In this document: positions 37,203 through 44,755 of the stretch, in pieces
Numbering within the stretch: position 1 is the first letter of the stretch
Layout: every line of letters begins with the position of its first letter
Assembly (NCBI RefSeq): GCF_000968685.2
Contig: NZ_LAKD02000038.1
Location: 1 to 51,396 of the forward strand
Reading direction: 5' to 3'
Source of the DNA: Streptomyces antioxidans
Lineage (GTDB): Bacteria > Actinomycetota > Actinomycetes > Streptomycetales > Streptomycetaceae
Length of the DNA: 51,396 bases
Program-made: the position numbers and the translations under genes
The notes under the pieces: generated by a model
The model's input: only the letters and a program-made list of their open reading frames with translations
Told to the model about the DNA's origin: nothing
The model's database searches: none

Positions 37203-37706
37203 ATGGCGGGCTTGGAGGGAATGGAGCAGCCGCAGCAGCGCACTGGTACGGCTGCGGTGCGCGGGGTGCCGTCGGTCGAGGACGGCCTGGCCCTCAGAGC
37301 GCTTGACCTCTTCGGGAACCCCGCGTGCGGGGAGGCGCGGTTGCCCTCCCGCCCCGAGTCCGCGGCGACCGCCCGCAGGATGGCCGAATTCGTGGTGGCG
37401 CGGGACTGGGGGCTGGGCCCTCAGCTCACCGAGCACACGGTGCTGCTGGTCTCCGAGCTCGTCGGCAACGCCGTACGGCATACCGGCGCCCGTACCTTCG
37501 GGCTGCGGATGCTGCGGCGGCGCGGCTGGATCCGGACCGAGGTCCGCGACCCGTCGCGAGGGCTGCCGTGTCTGATGCCGGTGGCGGAGCTCGACACCAG
37601 CGGGCGCGGGCTGATGCTGGTCGACCAGCTCTCCCAGCGCTGGGGGGTCGATCTGCTGCCCTGCGGCAAGACGACCTGGTTCGAGATGCGGGTGCCCGAA
37701 AACTGA
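37203..37706 (+). CDS. ATP-binding protein of the RsbW/SpoIIAB-like HATPase family
   Basis: A 167-aa GHKL-type ATPase like those acting as anti-sigma factor kinases or regulators in Streptomyces. The N-box is LLVSELVGNAVRHTGA (about residues 80-95) and the G1 box is DTSGRGLMLVDQLSQRWG (about 133-150). ATG 37203 is chosen from several nearby ATGs because it gives the MAGLEGMEQP start that I recall for relatives and has a G-rich site upstream; the true start could be 37191-37194. No sigma factor or antagonist gene is adjacent. Confidence 0.85.
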   Translation: MAGLEGMEQPQQRTGTAAVRGVPSVEDGLALRALDLFGNPACGEARLPSRPESAATARRMAEFVVARDWGLGPQLTEHTVLLVSELVGNAVRHTGARTFGLRMLRRRGWIRTEVRDPSRGLPCLMPVAELDTSGRGLMLVDQLSQRWGVDLLPCGKTTWFEMRVPEN

Positions 37707-37817
37707 CGGTCCGTACGCCACCGGTATGGACCTCGTACGGACCCTGTACGGGCCTCGTGCGGAGCGCGAAGGGGTGGGCGCGAACGGGCGGGTGCGAAGG
37801 GGTGTGAAGGAGGCCGA

Positions 37818-37862
37818 AAGGGGCTCCCGCGTCGTCGTGCGCCGACGGCGTGGGAGCCCCTT
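37818..37862 (+). terminator. Long hairpin downstream of the HATPase gene
   Basis: aaggggctcccgcg (37818-37831) pairs with cgtgggagcccctt (37849-37862) with one G-U. The loop can fold further (gtcg/cgac). It begins 112 bp past the stop codon. The stretch between has only repeated gtacgg-type motifs. Confidence 0.65.
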
Positions 37863-37985
37863 CCGTCCCCGGCCATGGCGCGAAAGGGGTGTTCGCCGTG
37901 GCATTCGGGGGAAGCGACCTCGCTCGGGTCAATGGGGGTCGCGGCCCCGACTATCGCAGAGACGGCAGACCAGTTCCAAGCCAAT

Positions 37986-38013
37986 CCAAGGTGAGCTGTA
38001 ACACTTGCCTTGG
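37986..38013. promoter_or_regulatory. Imperfect palindrome upstream of the amidase gene
   Basis: ccaaggtgag (37986-37995) and cttgccttgg (38004-38013) are inverted half-sites around an 8-bp centre. They sit in an AT-richer promoter-like zone (37975-38110) about 205 bp before the amidase start. Candidate operator. The long leader (38014-38218) has no riboswitch motif I recognise. Confidence 0.35.
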
Positions 38014-38218
38014 TAATGGCGGGTAGGGCGGCAATTTTCCTTTGTTGTCGACCTGATTCTTTGGAAACTCCAGTGGTCCAGACCGTGACACGAAATCTTT
38101 CTTTGCCCGGCGGTTCTTGGCATGGCCCTGCCGAGGACTCACCATGGAACCGCGCTACGCGCGTCACACCCCCACGCGTCACCCCCTTTGTCCCCGCTAC
38201 GACATTCGGGAGACCCCC

Positions 38219-38887
38219 ATGGAAGCGCACGGCCGCACCCCCACCCGGCGCGCTCTGCTCCGCTCGAGCGCCTACCTCGCCACCGCTGCCACCGGACTAG
38301 CCGCCACTGGACTCGCGGCCACCGCCGCGACGGCCACCACCGCCCACGCCGACGGCAGACGCCGCCGCGCGGCCGCCTATCCCCCCACCCACTGGATCCC
38401 GGCCTCCACCTCCAACTACCGCGTCTCCGACCGCCCGACCGCGTATCCGATCGACTTCATCGTCATCCATGTGACGCAGGAGACCTTCCCGGACGCGATG
38501 AAGATCTTCCAGGACCCCGCCAAGCAGGTCTCCGCCCACTACATGGTCGCCTCGGCCGACGGTTACATCGGGCAGTTCGTCCGGGAGAAGGACGTGGCCT
38601 GGCACGCGGGCAACAAGGACTACAACAACCGCAGCATCGGCATCGAGCACGAGGGCTGGGTGGACGAACCCGAGTGGTTCACGGACGAGATGTACGCCTC
38701 GTCCGCCGCCCTGACCGCGGCCGTCTGCGACCGCTACGGCATCCCCAAGAACCGCGACCACATCATCGGCCATGTGGAGGTCCCCGGCACCGACCACACC
38801 GACCCCGGCCCGCTGTGGGACTGGGACCGCTATATGGAGCTGGTCAACGGCGGGGCCCGGGTGACCCGGGCACACCGCGGAGTCTGA
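38219..38887 (+). CDS. Tat-exported N-acetylmuramoyl-L-alanine amidase
   Basis: A peptidoglycan hydrolase of 222 aa (Amidase_2 / PGRP type). ATG 38219 has GGGAG seven bases upstream. The N-terminus TPTRRALLRSSAYL is a twin-arginine signal, followed by a long Ala/Thr-rich hydrophobic segment ending near AHADG (about residue 43). Zinc ligands are His in FIVIHVTQETF and in HTDPGPLWDW; IEHEG and HIIGHVEVPGTDHTD complete the fold. It is monocistronic. It may act in germination or growth remodelling, given the long regulatory leader. Confidence 0.92.
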   Translation: MEAHGRTPTRRALLRSSAYLATAATGLAATGLAATAATATTAHADGRRRRAAAYPPTHWIPASTSNYRVSDRPTAYPIDFIVIHVTQETFPDAMKIFQDPAKQVSAHYMVASADGYIGQFVREKDVAWHAGNKDYNNRSIGIEHEGWVDEPEWFTDEMYASSAALTAAVCDRYGIPKNRDHIIGHVEVPGTDHTDPGPLWDWDRYMELVNGGARVTRAHRGV

Positions 38888-39007
38888 GGCCGGGCTCCGC
38901 GCCCCGCGCACCGGACGCCGAGCGCGCCATGACACGGCCGAGACGAACCGGCCACCCCCGACCGCTAATCTGTGCGGGTCAAGAAACGCACGGAAGGGGC
39001 GGAACAG

Positions 39008-39238
39008 GTGGCGGACATCGAGGCGGCGCGCAAGGCGTTCGAGCGGTATGACCTCAACGGTGACGGCCAGATCACCGCGGCCGAGTACAAGAGCGTGATG
39101 GCGCAGCTGGGGGACCCGTATGTCACGGAGCCCGTCGCCCAGGCCGTCATCAACGCCCACGACTCCAACGGTGATGGGCTGCTCACCTTCGACGAGTTCT
39201 GGGCGGCCCAGCACAAGGGCGGCGAGAAGACCGCCTGA
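39008..39238 (+). CDS. EF-hand calcium-binding protein, CalA/calmodulin-like
   Basis: A 76-aa cytoplasmic protein with two intact EF-hands: DLNGDGQITAAEY (about residues 15-27) and DSNGDGLLTFDEF (about 51-63). The Asp, Asn and Glu ligands are all in place. GTG 39008 (VADIEAARKAFERYD) is chosen over an earlier in-frame start because GGGGCGGAACAG lies directly upstream and relatives begin MADIE. It is probably a Ca2+ sensor or buffer. Confidence 0.92.
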   Translation: MADIEAARKAFERYDLNGDGQITAAEYKSVMAQLGDPYVTEPVAQAVINAHDSNGDGLLTFDEFWAAQHKGGEKTA

Positions 39239-39287
39239 ACGGGGCCGTACGGACCCGTCGGACGACGGCGCGGCTGGCGGGCGTGTG

Positions 39288-39596
39288 TCAGCGCCAGCCG
39301 CGCCGCTGTGCGCCGGCCCGCCGTCTGCGGTCGTTGCACAGCAGACAACGGCCGTAGCCGGGCGGCAGCGGGTCATCCGGATCCCCGTACAGCGGATCGA
39401 CGGCCCCGCGCGGATGCTCCGGGCAGCCGGTGGAACCGTGCTCGGCGGTCAGCGAACCCGCCGCGGCGAGCGCCCGGCGCAGGGCGTCGGTGAGCAGCTC
39501 GGTCTCCGGCCCGGAGGGTGCGGCGTCCAGCGAGAAGGCGATGTCCGACGCGGTGGTGAGCGCGCTGCGGAGTTCGCGCAGGTCTGCGTAACTCAT
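39288..39596 (-). CDS. Small conserved protein with Cys/His metal-site motif
   Basis: A 102-aa protein from ATG 39596 (MSYADLRELRSALTTASD). An N-terminal helical half is followed by CPEHPRG and GYGRCLLCNDRRRR, a CxxH...CxxC arrangement typical of a zinc site. The very basic C-terminus could bind nucleic acid. I do not recognise a named family. It is convergent with the EF-hand gene (49-bp gap). Confidence 0.7.
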   Translation of the reverse strand: MSYADLRELRSALTTASDIAFSLDAAPSGPETELLTDALRRALAAAGSLTAEHGSTGCPEHPRGAVDPLYGDPDDPLPPGYGRCLLCNDRRRRAGAQRRGWR

Positions 39597-39679
39597 ACCG
39601 GGCAGCGTAGGCGCCCCCACTGACAGCGCCCCGAGGGGCCCGGGGCCCGCCCCGGGACCGGGTGCGGGCCGGGACCGGG

Positions 39680-40306
39680 TCAGTCCCGGCCCTCTCCGTC
39701 CTCCGCCGCTTCCACGACGTCCGCCGCCTCCTCATCGGCGGTGGCCGCCGCCCGGCTGGGGTCGGCCCACGCCTGGAGCGCGGACTTACTGGAGAAGTTC
39801 GCCACGTCCTTGTCCAGCGGGCTGTCGGTGTACTGGTGGATCCGCCACTTCGCCTTGATGCGCGGCTTGCCCGCCGTCACGTAGTCCGCTATCCACAGAC
39901 CGTCTCCGGCGTACGACGTCGTGTCGTAGTTGAGCCAGAAGTTCCGGTTGCAGTAGAGCATCACCCGGTGGGTCGGCCGCAGCTTCTTGACCTCGCGGAT
40001 GAACCGGTCCTTCTCCGCGTTGCTGGCGCGGGTCCCGGAACCGGTGGTCTCCCAGTCCACGGCGAGCAGATCGTGTTTCTGAGACGCGCACTTCTCGACG
40101 AAGTAGCTCGCCTGTGCCGCGATGTTGCCCGGCCACAGGAAGTGGTAGAAGCCGACGACGCATCCCGCCTTGCGCGCCCGGGACGCCTGCGAGGTCTGCT
40201 TCGGGTTGATGTACGACCGGCCTTCGGTGGCTTTGATGAAGACAAAAGCCAGTCCGTCCGTGTCGAACGTGGACTGGTACGAACTCACGTCGATGCCGTG
40301 CAGCAT
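39680..40306 (-). CDS. GH25 family lysozyme-like muramidase without a visible signal peptide
   Basis: A 208-aa GH25 protein: HGIDVSSYQ at the N-terminus (catalytic-site Asp), VFIKATEGRSYINP, GFYHFLWPG, LAVDWETTGSG (DxE pair) and IADYVTAGKP / WRIHQYTDS. The fold is complete, ending in an acidic tail (ADEEAADVVEAAEDGEG). There is no signal peptide and no room for one, because the catalytic Asp is at residue 6. It is therefore either released by lysis, as for phage endolysins, or exported by a non-classical path. Confidence 0.88.
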   Translation of the reverse strand: MLHGIDVSSYQSTFDTDGLAFVFIKATEGRSYINPKQTSQASRARKAGCVVGFYHFLWPGNIAAQASYFVEKCASQKHDLLAVDWETTGSGTRASNAEKDRFIREVKKLRPTHRVMLYCNRNFWLNYDTTSYAGDGLWIADYVTAGKPRIKAKWRIHQYTDSPLDKDVANFSSKSALQAWADPSRAAATADEEAADVVEAAEDGEGRD

Positions 40307-40915
40307 GGCGCCTACCTCGGGTCAAGAACGGGTGTATGCACGGGTGTTATTCCCCTTCTCGCACACGGGACCCTACTGGGACGGCATCCGGATCCGCAGC
40401 CGTTCGGTGCCACGCCGGGAGGACCGGGCAGTGCCACGCCGAGAGACACGGGCCGGAAGTACGTCCGGGAGGAGGAGCGGACCCGAGGGTTTGGCCATCC
40501 CCCGGGCCCTGTGATGCCGCCCAACTGCGCACGCTCGCCCGGATGGGAACGGGTCAGTCTGATGTCGTCGTGTTCTTCCGTTGAACTACCGCTCCACGAA
40601 GCGGGGCGGGCCGGATTCGAACCGGCATCCGACGACCGAGCCCGTGCCCGGTCGGTGAGGCGATCGGCGGCGAATGCTGAGGCTGGAGCGAGAATCTCAG
40701 ATTGAACGCGTGCCACGGGCGCACGGCCCTCCCGAAGACCGGGGGCAATCCCGGCTGCCTCCGGGGACGGACCGTCCCCTCTCGTGACCAGATGCTCGGA
40801 GAGGTGGTCAAACCCCTCACGCAACCGCGTGCATCACGATGAGCTTCAGTATCAGCTTGCGCTCCTCGCGCACCCCGCACCGCCGCTTGACCCGGCGGCC
40901 GGGGAGTCCATGACG
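40307..40915. other. 609-bp region with tRNA-like halves
   Basis: No protein gene is supported. The central part (40566-40637) carries the two tRNA-like halves. The flanks on both sides are ordinary GC-rich DNA without integrase or inverted-repeat ends that I can see. caggtagccgaagacc around 40925 already belongs to the next gene. Confidence 0.5.
40566..40637 (-). tRNA. Two tRNA-like halves in permuted (3' half then 5' half) order
   Basis: Read on the minus strand, 40637-40602 looks like the 3' half of a tRNA: GGTCG (anticodon-stem strand), a six-base variable region, T-arm GCCGG-TTCGAAT-CCGGC, acceptor strand CCGCCCC and discriminator G. After six bases (40601-40596), 40595-40566 looks like a 5' half: acceptor strand GGAGCGG, TA, D-arm GTTC-AACGGAA-GAAC, A and CGACG. 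Swapped round, the halves pair with each other: 6 of 7 acceptor pairs (one A-C), 4/4 D-stem, 4 of 5 anticodon-stem and 5/5 T-stem. No anticodon can be assigned because the loop is where the halves are separated. It may be a permuted gene or a scar of tandem tRNAs. Confidence 0.45.
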
Positions 40916-41647
40916 CTACCCGAACAGGTAGCCGAAGACCACCTCGCCCACGTGCTGATCGGTGACCTCGGCGCCGTTGGCCTCCTCGCGGGCGTACTTG
41001 ACCGCCTGCTGGAGCTTCTCCACCCGGTCCAGCACCTCATTGACGCGCCGCGCCGGGAGGGCGCCGGAGAACTTCACGGTCGTCCAGTAGCCGACCGGGA
41101 TGTCCTCGTAGTACACCTCGACCTGCGCCGGGTGCTTCTCCGTGGCCTCCGCCTTCACATGGTTCCTGGGCACCTTCTTGGTGCGGACGGTCCGTACGGC
41201 CTCGGTCTTCCAGCAGTCCGTCGACGGGTCCAGCGCCCACGACTCGGCGGCGTCCAGGGTCGGCAGCCTGCGGATGAAGGTGGCGAGATCCGTCAACTGC
41301 TTCTCCAGGAACAGCAGATACGAGACCGGCACATCACGCAGCAGCGTGCGCCCCTCGACCTCGATGTCCGCACGGGCCTCGCGGTTCGTCCAGTCCTTGG
41401 TGGCGGTCACATCGAACAGCCGGGTCAGCGTGGCCGCGGTCTCCCGAAGGACGTCCTCCGCCTTCACCTGCACCCGCGTCGACTCGGGCGGCAACTGCTC
41501 GCCCTCCTCGTCCTTCGGCTGATACGTCCGGGATATCCCCGCCAGCAACACCGGCTTGTCCAGCCGCCGCTGGGACGCGGTCAGGTCGGCTTGCGTCTTG
41601 GACTTGACGCCCTTCTCCACTGCGATGATCTGATTGAGTTTCGCCAC
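40916..41647 (-). CDS. DUF7873 family protein
   Basis: A 243-aa cytoplasmic protein starting at ATG 41647 (MAKLNQIIAVEKGVKS). The family is of unknown function and frequent in actinomycetes. It is rich in charged helices, with the segments LLRDVPVSYLLFLEKQLTDLATFIRRLP (about 103-130) and the C-terminal GAEVTDQHVGEVVFGYLFG. No catalytic motif, signal or membrane helix is visible. It stands alone beside the tRNA-like region and may be part of the accessory DNA. Confidence 0.8.
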   Translation of the reverse strand: MAKLNQIIAVEKGVKSKTQADLTASQRRLDKPVLLAGISRTYQPKDEEGEQLPPESTRVQVKAEDVLRETAATLTRLFDVTATKDWTNREARADIEVEGRTLLRDVPVSYLLFLEKQLTDLATFIRRLPTLDAAESWALDPSTDCWKTEAVRTVRTKKVPRNHVKAEATEKHPAQVEVYYEDIPVGYWTTVKFSGALPARRVNEVLDRVEKLQQAVKYAREEANGAEVTDQHVGEVVFGYLFG

Positions 41648-42167
41648 GCGGAGGACGCTAGCAGGGCGGAACGCCTCCTCTCGAACGATATTCGAGCCCC
41701 CGCGCCGTCCGGGACCGGTCCCGCGGCTGACGCGCGAAATGATCTCCGATTGGTCAGGACAGGTCCGGGGTGGGGGTGGCTAAGCGCCATGTGACGCCGA
41801 GAGCCCGGAAGGTCTCACATCGGTCCGTACACCGTGGCAGCAGACCTGCGCCCCTTTCGACGCAACGCCGGGCCGCATCGACCGCAATGCCTCAAACATG
41901 TTGTCGCCGTGGCTGTCGCTTCAACGCCATGTGGTGACTCCAGCCGCAAGTGCCATGGACCGTCTCCCCCTCCCCCGACTGCCATCTTCCACCGCAGCTC
42001 CCGCCCTTCGCGTCGCACAGAGAGTGAAATTCCTTCATCCACGCCTGAGCCCTTCCCACCAGCGCCTCCTGGCTGCACGGCGGCTTGCGCCGAGGGAATC
42101 TCATTGTCCCGACCATGATCTGGGCAATAGCCTCGCCACCTGAGCCGAACAGTCGGGGGGACTGGGC
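41648..42167. other. 520-bp region upstream of the PrsW-toxin gene
   Basis: Short open frames occur on both strands, but none has a ribosome site plus recognisable product. tcgaacgatattcga (41691-41705) is an AT-rich palindrome that may lie in the DUF7873 promoter. A stop at 42141 in the toxin frame limits its start to 42168 or later. The stretch may contain decayed genes. Confidence 0.4.
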
Positions 42168-44270
42168 GTGGCGTTACTCATGGTGGCCGCCAGCGTGTAC
42201 GGCGTGGTGCAGCTTCTGGCGTTGTCCTCGCCGACCCGGTCGGTGCGTATGTCCACGGTGCTGCTGGCCATCGCGGCCGGTGTGTATGGGGCCGGGGTCG
42301 CGGCGGCCCTGCTGGAGCTGGCGTATACGCGAGGGGTCGCCGAGGCGACCGGGGAGTCGCTGACCGAGGTCGTGAAGAGTGCGAGCTATGCGGTCGACCC
42401 GGTCATCGAAGAGCTGATGAAGCTGGCGCCGCTGTTGTTCGTGGCGTGGAACGTGAGAATCCGCCGCCAGTGGGGGCTGACCGATTACGTGGTGCTCGGC
42501 GCGGCGCTGGGGGCTGGGTTCGGGCTTTTGGAAGCGGTGGCACGGTACGGGCTGGACGCGGATCGGGCCATTCCGCACCCGACCGGTGGCTGGGCCGTTC
42601 CCGACAGCCTCCGCGCGCCGTACATCCCGGGTGCCGAGCAGGTCTTCTCCACCTGGTTCCCCGCCCCGCAGTGGGTTTTGGAACTCGGCGACCGCGCACC
42701 GGCTGCCGCCACCAGCCCCCACCTGGTGTACACGGCCATGGCGGCACTCGGTGTCGGTGTCCTGCTGCGTGGCCGGGGCTGGGCGCGTGCGCTCGGCGTG
42801 CTTCCGCTCGCCGCCACGTCCGGGCTCCACATGTTGACCAACTACGCCGCCGCGCATCCGACGGACCGGGACGCGGCGGAGCGGGTGGACACGTTCGAGG
42901 GAATGCTGTGGGCGGTGCCGCTGGTGTGTCTGGCGGTGGCCATGGTCGTCGATCTCCGGCAGTTGTGGCGTGGGAAGACGGTCGTGCCGGGCGTCCTGCT
43001 GCAGGCGGAGCGCGCGGGCAGGACCGGTCTGGGCGCGCTGGCTGCGTACGGGGCCTGGTGTGTGCCCTGGTCCACGCTGATCGCGCTGCGCTTCGCGCGC
43101 TTGCGGCGGTCCTTGCTCTACGGGGCGGCGGGTGGGGCTCCGCCCTACCCCGGCGCCGAGAGCCTGCACCGTACGGTCGCCTGGTCCGCCGCCCAGGTCG
43201 ACGCCTCCGATCGCCAACACGCCTGGTGGAGCGTCGACTTACGGGCCGTGGCAAGGGCAGCCGGGACACTGCGGGACCGGCGCCGGAAGTGGTACGTGCT
43301 CGTGTCCGTCGCTCTGGCGATCCCGGCGCTGCTCCTCCTGGCGATCGGCTCCTTCCCATCCGCGGCCGACCTCCAGCAGCGCTTCGCCTCGGGCACCGGC
43401 CTGCGCGTCCTGGTCGGCTTCGGGATCGCGGGTCTGCTGTGGACGGGCTGGATGCTGGTGCGACTGCTGCGAGCGCAGCGAGCGAGTCTCGCGCTGCCGC
43501 ATGGCGAGGCGCTCGCCACGATCCGCTTCCGCGTCTGGACCGCGCTGGGCGGTTGCGTCGTGGGTGCGCTGCTGCTGTCGCGACTGGCCGACGGCATGCC
43601 CCCCGGCGGTCCCGTGATACGCAACCTTCACCTCCTCGACGCCCTGAACAACTTCCTGGACTACCTCGGCTTCGCCCTCCTCCTGCTGTCCCTCCTGGCC
43701 CTCATCTCTCCCGGCGGCGGCCTCGGCCTCGCCCTGGCGGGCGCCCGGGTGGGCACGACCGTCATCACCCGCGAGGCCGCCATCCACGCGGCGGCGTACG
43801 GGGCGTTGGGCGTCGTCCTGATGTCGGCCGCTGCTGACGGGAGCGGTGGCGGGGGAGCCGAGGGAGACACTGCGCCAGGCAGATCGCAGGGCGAAGGAGC
43901 CATCGATGAGACCGAGAAGGCGTTCAGCCCGAAGGAACGTAGAATAGCTGAGACGTTGCAGTCCGAAGGCAAGGACGTGAAGGCACTTAAAGAATCGCCT
44001 GTCGACGGTATCAAGACGCCAGATGCCCTGGTGGACGGAGTGCCAACAGAATTCAAGACGCTTCAGCCGGGTGCCGCCTCGAACGCAGTGAAGAACACAC
44101 TGAACACGGCGAAAAAACAGTCCCGGGACGCTGTCGTAGACGCGCGTGGGAGTGGGCTCGATGAGAGTGCCGCACGCGAGGGGATGGGTAAGTTCCTGCG
44201 TAACAACCCGCCCGGTCGGATGAGTTCCATCAGGATCATAGGCGACGGCTACAATATCAACTGGCCTTAG
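42168..44270 (+). CDS. PrsW-family intramembrane glutamic protease fused to a C-terminal CdiA-type nuclease toxin
   Basis: A 700-aa protein from GTG 42168; an in-frame stop at 42141 excludes longer versions. Residues 1-240 are a PrsW domain with all four motifs: EELMK 81-85, Glu122 in GFGLLEAVARYG, His185 in SPHLVYTAMAALG, and HMLTN 221-225. Further membrane helices lie near 375-395, 410-432, 455-472 and 500-555. After a Gly/Ser hinge (558-580), residues about 581-700 form a soluble domain with TPDALVDGVPTEFKTL (Asp623, Glu628, Lys630), a PD-(D/E)xK-like core resembling the CdiA C-terminal tRNase. The tail is visibly less GC-rich than the membrane part. It has two TTA codons (residues 3 and 358). 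Confidence 0.82.
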   Translation: MALLMVAASVYGVVQLLALSSPTRSVRMSTVLLAIAAGVYGAGVAAALLELAYTRGVAEATGESLTEVVKSASYAVDPVIEELMKLAPLLFVAWNVRIRRQWGLTDYVVLGAALGAGFGLLEAVARYGLDADRAIPHPTGGWAVPDSLRAPYIPGAEQVFSTWFPAPQWVLELGDRAPAAATSPHLVYTAMAALGVGVLLRGRGWARALGVLPLAATSGLHMLTNYAAAHPTDRDAAERVDTFEGMLWAVPLVCLAVAMVVDLRQLWRGKTVVPGVLLQAERAGRTGLGALAAYGAWCVPWSTLIALRFARLRRSLLYGAAGGAPPYPGAESLHRTVAWSAAQVDASDRQHAWWSVDLRAVARAAGTLRDRRRKWYVLVSVALAIPALLLLAIGSFPSAADLQQRFASGTGLRVLVGFGIAGLLWTGWMLVRLLRAQRASLALPHGEALATIRFRVWTALGGCVVGALLLSRLADGMPPGGPVIRNLHLLDALNNFLDYLGFALLLLSLLALISPGGGLGLALAGARVGTTVITREAAIHAAAYGALGVVLMSAAADGSGGGGAEGDTAPGRSQGEGAIDETEKAFSPKERRIAETLQSEGKDVKALKESPVDGIKTPDALVDGVPTEFKTLQPGAASNAVKNTLNTAKKQSRDAVVDARGSGLDESAAREGMGKFLRNNPPGRMSSIRIIGDGYNINWP

Positions 44271-44279
44271 AGGAAATTC

Positions 44280-44678
44280 GTGAGCGAATATCACTACGTC
44301 TTCATGCGACCTGGTCAACCCAGGGAACAACTTATCTCGGACATCTCGTTTGCCTGCGGTGCGAACCTGAAGCCGGTGGACTCCGAATTTGTCGATTACG
44401 CCGCCAACCTTGGCCATGCGGCAGTCGAGGTCGAGTTCTCGCACGAGTACGAGAAGTCGTACGGAATCCCGTTCGAGGAGTACGATTCCCTGCTCTCGAT
44501 CAGAGACTTCGACTCGGACCTGGTGCGCCAGGAGAGCCTCGCCCGTAGGATTTTCGGAAACCTGGCCTCCTTGGAAAGGTACGCGCTGCTCCTGGTGCTG
44601 GACTTGCAAGTCCAACTCGATGCCAAAGGCCCCGCCGACGGTGGCGGCGGACGGCAAGGGGAGAGCGCTGGGGCCTGA
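44280..44678 (+). CDS. Probable immunity protein for the PrsW-fused toxin
   Basis: A 132-aa acidic protein (SEYHYVFMRPGQPREQLISD...) from GTG 44280, with AGAGGAAA seven bases upstream and only nine bases after the toxin stop. There is no signal or membrane segment and no family I can name. Small size, acidity, low GC and tight coupling to the toxin tail are the usual marks of a polymorphic-toxin immunity gene. The last 15 residues (GPADGGGGRQGESAGA) look like a disordered read-through. Function is inferred from context only. Confidence 0.65.
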   Translation: MSEYHYVFMRPGQPREQLISDISFACGANLKPVDSEFVDYAANLGHAAVEVEFSHEYEKSYGIPFEEYDSLLSIRDFDSDLVRQESLARRIFGNLASLERYALLLVLDLQVQLDAKGPADGGGGRQGESAGA

Positions 44679-44755
44679 GCCGGGCGGTCAGGTTGGGGCT
44701 GTCGGTTGAGCATGCGGGCGAACTGCCGAGCCGCTTGGTGTGGGTCTCGAGCCGT

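Noticed and set aside
37707..38218. A c-di-AMP (ydaO) riboswitch ahead of the amidase, as known for other Streptomyces cell-wall hydrolases
   Set aside because: The conserved ydaO core sequences are not present in this leader; only a palindrome and a terminator are visible.
40560..40640. A normal tRNA gene on either strand
   Set aside because: Upstream of the T-arm half there is no D-arm or matching acceptor strand at the right distance, and downstream of the D-arm half there is no T-arm.
40450..40800. A permuted self-splicing intron around the tRNA-like halves
   Set aside because: I could not find group I core elements (P7/R-S type pairing) on either flank.
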